Assembly: GCF_028389875.1 (NCBI RefSeq)
Contig: NC_084687.1
Span: 5,492,157-5,556,156 of the forward strand
Length of the DNA stretch: 64,000 bases
Direction: 5' to 3'
DNA from: Rhea pennata
Taxonomy: Eukaryota > Chordata > Aves > Rheiformes > Rheidae
Part shown: positions 62,801 through 64,000 of the stretch, one piece after another
How positions within the stretch are numbered: position 1 is the stretch's first letter
Layout of the letters: the number at the start of each line of letters is the position of its first letter
Program-made: the position numbers and the translations under genes
The notes under the pieces: model-generated
Databases searched by the model: none
Seen by the model: the letters and a program-made list of their open reading frames with translations, nothing else
What the model was told of the DNA's origin: nothing

Positions 62801-63838
62801 TACGTTGAAGACTTACTGTTCCAAATATGGAAATGTCTCTTTCATGCTTGATTTGAAAAGGACACAGAAAAATGAACTGAGTTATAGTACAGACCAGCCT
62901 AAAAGAAACCACTGAAGAAACGGGCCAGGCATTAGCAGTGTGATCCCACTAGGTTTCTCTGACAGAAAGGGCATCAGCCCTTTATAAACCACTACTCTTG
63001 TTAGACTGAGCCATTGCTAGTGGAATGTCAAGATGATGGGTGACAGGGATAAGTGGAGAGAACAAAAAGAGAATTAGAGGAATGGGAGCAGGAAGGAGCA
63101 ATCTTTCAGGCTACAGCCACCCTACAGACAGAGCCACAGCCATCACTGTGCTGAAGTTTAGGAAGCAGGTGTCATCCGTTTTCCTTAAGCAGTCGGTTTG
63201 TGGAGGTTTTCTGATTGATTGCCTGGTTGCCTGCACTGCTTGTCTAGAAAAGTAATAGACTATGTACCTAGATCAGCTGGGCTGTTGCATGCAAACACCT
63301 GCCTTGATTTATCCGCCCCTAAAGCTATTACCATCTAGTGTCCTTCACTTGACCTTCCCCCAGGTGGTTAAGCTTTCCCTGGATGTGATCTCCCCCAGTG
63401 ATGTTCTCCCTTTTCTCTTACAGTCAGATATCGGGTTCGGGAAGCTGGAAACCTATGTTAAACTGGACAAACTGGGAGAGGTAAGGAGAGTCTAAAACCC
63501 CTGCAAGGATTTAAATTAGTTTAGAAGGACAGCTTAAAGTGCAAAGGACAGACTAGCAAAATTTCTTCAATATCTAGGAGTCTCTAGACCAGTTCTTTCT
63601 GTGGACTTCAGACCTGGTGCTTTAGCTACAAATTATTGTTCCTGCAAATGGTATGAAATATATCGGCATTGTGCCATCCTGATAAATGGTATGCACAACC
63701 TGTATTTTATCTCTCTGCCCTAGGGCACTTACGCCACTGTCTTCAAGGGGCGCAGCAAGCTGACAGAAAATCTTGTGGCACTGAAGGAGATTCGCCTGGA
63801 GCATGAGGAAGGGGCACCTTGCACAGCTATACGGGAAG
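53768..63838 (+). CDS. CDK18 (PCTAIRE-3 kinase), N-terminal 189 codons, join of five exons; continues past the window
   Basis: Cyclin-dependent kinase 18 is a Ser/Thr kinase of the PCTAIRE subfamily (CDK16/17/18). The join is 53768-53891, 60535-60680, 61063-61188, 63424-63480, 63724-63838, and all phases agree. Residues 1-132 form the long regulatory N-terminal extension typical of this subfamily. The kinase domain starts near residue 144 ([18 protein letters not shown]); the glycine-rich loop is 150-157, the ATP-binding Lys is K172 in VALKE, and the signature PCTAIRE is at 183-189. The opening [20 protein letters not shown] and the sequence [12 protein letters not shown] favour CDK18 over its paralogues. 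Basic sites with Ser at 12, 88 and 131 (RRFS, RRFS, RRAS) fit PKA-type phosphorylation; in mammals CDK18 is activated by cyclin A and by PKA at Ser12. The activation loop and C-lobe lie outside the window. Confidence 0.97.
53892..60534 (+). other. CDK18 coding intron 1
   Basis: A 6.6-kb GT-AG intron in phase 1. The acceptor is TTTTCTCTTTATCCTCAG. It holds a MIR-like fragment at 56420-56485, a GC- and AT-mixed possible conserved element at 57960-58130, and no other supported exon. Confidence 0.9.
56420..56485 (-). repeat. MIR-like SINE fragment
   Basis: GTGCAGAGAGGCAAAATGAT, then CTAAGGTCATGTAGAG and TGGTAGCAGAGCTGAGAC, is a clear reverse-complement match to the MIR core (GAGGTTAAGTGACTTGCCCAAGGTCACACAG ... 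GGCAGAGCTGGGA by position). Confidence 0.75.
60535..60680 (+). CDS. CDK18 coding exon 2 (residues 42-90)
   Basis: Two bases complete Asp42, then 48 codons follow, ending in QRRFSME at a phase-0 boundary. This is the least conserved part of the N-terminal extension, rich in Gly, Pro, Ser and charged residues, ending in a conserved PKA-like site with Ser88. The downstream donor is GAG followed by GCAAGT, a GC donor. A second AG six bases into the exon (ACCTAG) could serve as an in-frame alternative acceptor removing two residues. Confidence 0.95.
60681..61062 (+). other. CDK18 coding intron 2, a GC-AG intron
   Basis: This 382-bp intron begins GCAAGTACTG and ends CTGGCTCTCTCCATAG. Only this boundary restores the conserved [15 protein letters not shown] junction in frame. 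A GT three bases further on (GCAA then GTACTG) would break the frame. GC donors occur at roughly one percent of vertebrate introns and, as here, usually match consensus at the flanking positions. Retention would add 25 residues and a stop at about 60756. Confidence 0.93.
61063..61188 (+). CDS. CDK18 coding exon 3 (residues 91-132)
   Basis: Exactly 42 codons in phase 0. It encodes [20 protein letters not shown] and on to [11 protein letters not shown], a highly conserved PCTAIRE-family stretch just before the kinase domain, including the Ser131 basic site. The donor is CTT followed by GTAAGT. Confidence 0.97.
61189..63423 (+). other. CDK18 coding intron 3
   Basis: A 2.2-kb GT-AG intron. The part at 61290-61530 is CA-rich with recurring TGTGCAAATCCCC and CTGCACA motifs, a decayed local repeat. 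An AT-rich piece at 61615-61690 contains an ATGCAAAT octamer. The acceptor is TCCCTTTTCTCTTACAG. Confidence 0.92.
63424..63480 (+). CDS. CDK18 coding exon 4 (residues 133-151)
   Basis: A 57-base exon of 19 codons in phase 0. It encodes [19 protein letters not shown], the entry into the kinase N-lobe and the first half of the glycine-rich loop. The donor is GAG followed by GTAAGG. Confidence 0.97.
63481..63723 (+). other. CDK18 coding intron 4
   Basis: A 243-bp GT-AG intron that splits the glycine-rich loop. The acceptor is TATCTCTCTGCCCTAG. Nothing else is seen in it. Confidence 0.93.
63724..63838 (+). CDS. CDK18 coding exon 5 (residues 152-189, plus one base)
   Basis: Encodes [20 protein letters not shown] and on through [18 protein letters not shown]. 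It holds the rest of the glycine-rich loop, the ATP-anchoring Lys172 and the PCTAIRE helix that contacts cyclins. It ends with one base of codon 190 before the donor GAAG followed by GTGAGG. The next exon is outside the window. Confidence 0.97.
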
Positions 63839-64000
63839 GTGAGGGGCTGTTCAGATAAGGTTCAGTATAGATCACAGACCTAATGAGCAATGCCAGGTCA
63901 CAGGCTGATGCAGGGCTGGTGGTGTTAGTGGCCATTTGTATCTGCAGTTGTGCAGAGGGCAGTCAGCATGCTGCCACACAGCACTGAGATCCTGGCTGTT
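63839..64000 (+). other. Start of CDK18 coding intron 5
   Basis: Begins GTGAGGGGCTG in phase 1 and runs off the window. Nothing else is seen in it. Confidence 0.9.

Noticed and set aside
1..64000. tRNA, rRNA, CRISPR arrays, bacterial operons or viral genes
   Set aside because: No cloverleaf, rRNA core, regularly spaced direct-repeat array or viral gene was recognised; the only reverse transcriptase is the CR1 LINE.

Overview
The window looks like vertebrate nuclear DNA, most likely from a sauropsid and probably a bird. The evidence is split coding exons with GT-AG and GC-AG introns, CpG islands, long intergenic and intronic DNA, decayed MIR-like SINE fragments, and a 5'-truncated CR1-type LINE whose 3' end carries the typical CTATGATT tail. 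The species cannot be fixed from this window; crocodilians and turtles also carry CR1 and MIR copies. There are no bacterial operons, CRISPR arrays or phage genes. Nearly all the long open frames in the first 12 kb and around 30 kb are a by-product of high G+C and tandem repeats.

The only gene I can identify firmly is CDK18 (PCTAIRE-3 cyclin-dependent kinase) on the + strand at the right end. Five coding exons are visible: 53768-53891, 60535-60680, 61063-61188, 63424-63480 and 63724-63838. They join in frame to give the first 189 residues plus one base of the next codon. This covers the regulatory N-terminus, the glycine-rich loop, the ATP-binding lysine and the PCTAIRE helix. The rest of the kinase lies beyond the window. 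The second coding intron starts with GC instead of GT.

Layout. 0-1.4 kb is a CpG island with a possible minus-strand first exon. 1.44-1.82 kb is an 18-copy, 21-bp minisatellite. 1.8-6.1 kb is G+C-rich DNA with no recognisable gene. 6.2-7.5 kb is AT-rich and CA/CG-rich simple sequence. 7.6-8.0 kb is a second CpG island just after a long pyrimidine tract. 10.8-12.3 kb is another G+C-rich block containing an E-box-dense 47-bp repeat and a G-rich degenerate satellite. 12.3-30 kb is unremarkable non-coding DNA with MIR-like relics and microsatellites. 30.1-30.9 kb is a CpG island ending in a good splice donor, the best candidate for the CDK18 promoter and 5' UTR exon. 31-53.7 kb would then be the first CDK18 intron, containing the CR1 element at 36.3-38.2 kb. 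53.7-64 kb holds the coding exons.

Working model (inference): CDK18 is transcribed rightward from the 30-kb island through a ~23-kb 5' UTR intron. The island at the left edge may serve a divergent minus-strand neighbour; in human 1q32.1 the neighbour on that side is LEMD1, on the opposite strand. No LEMD1 coding sequence was recognised here.
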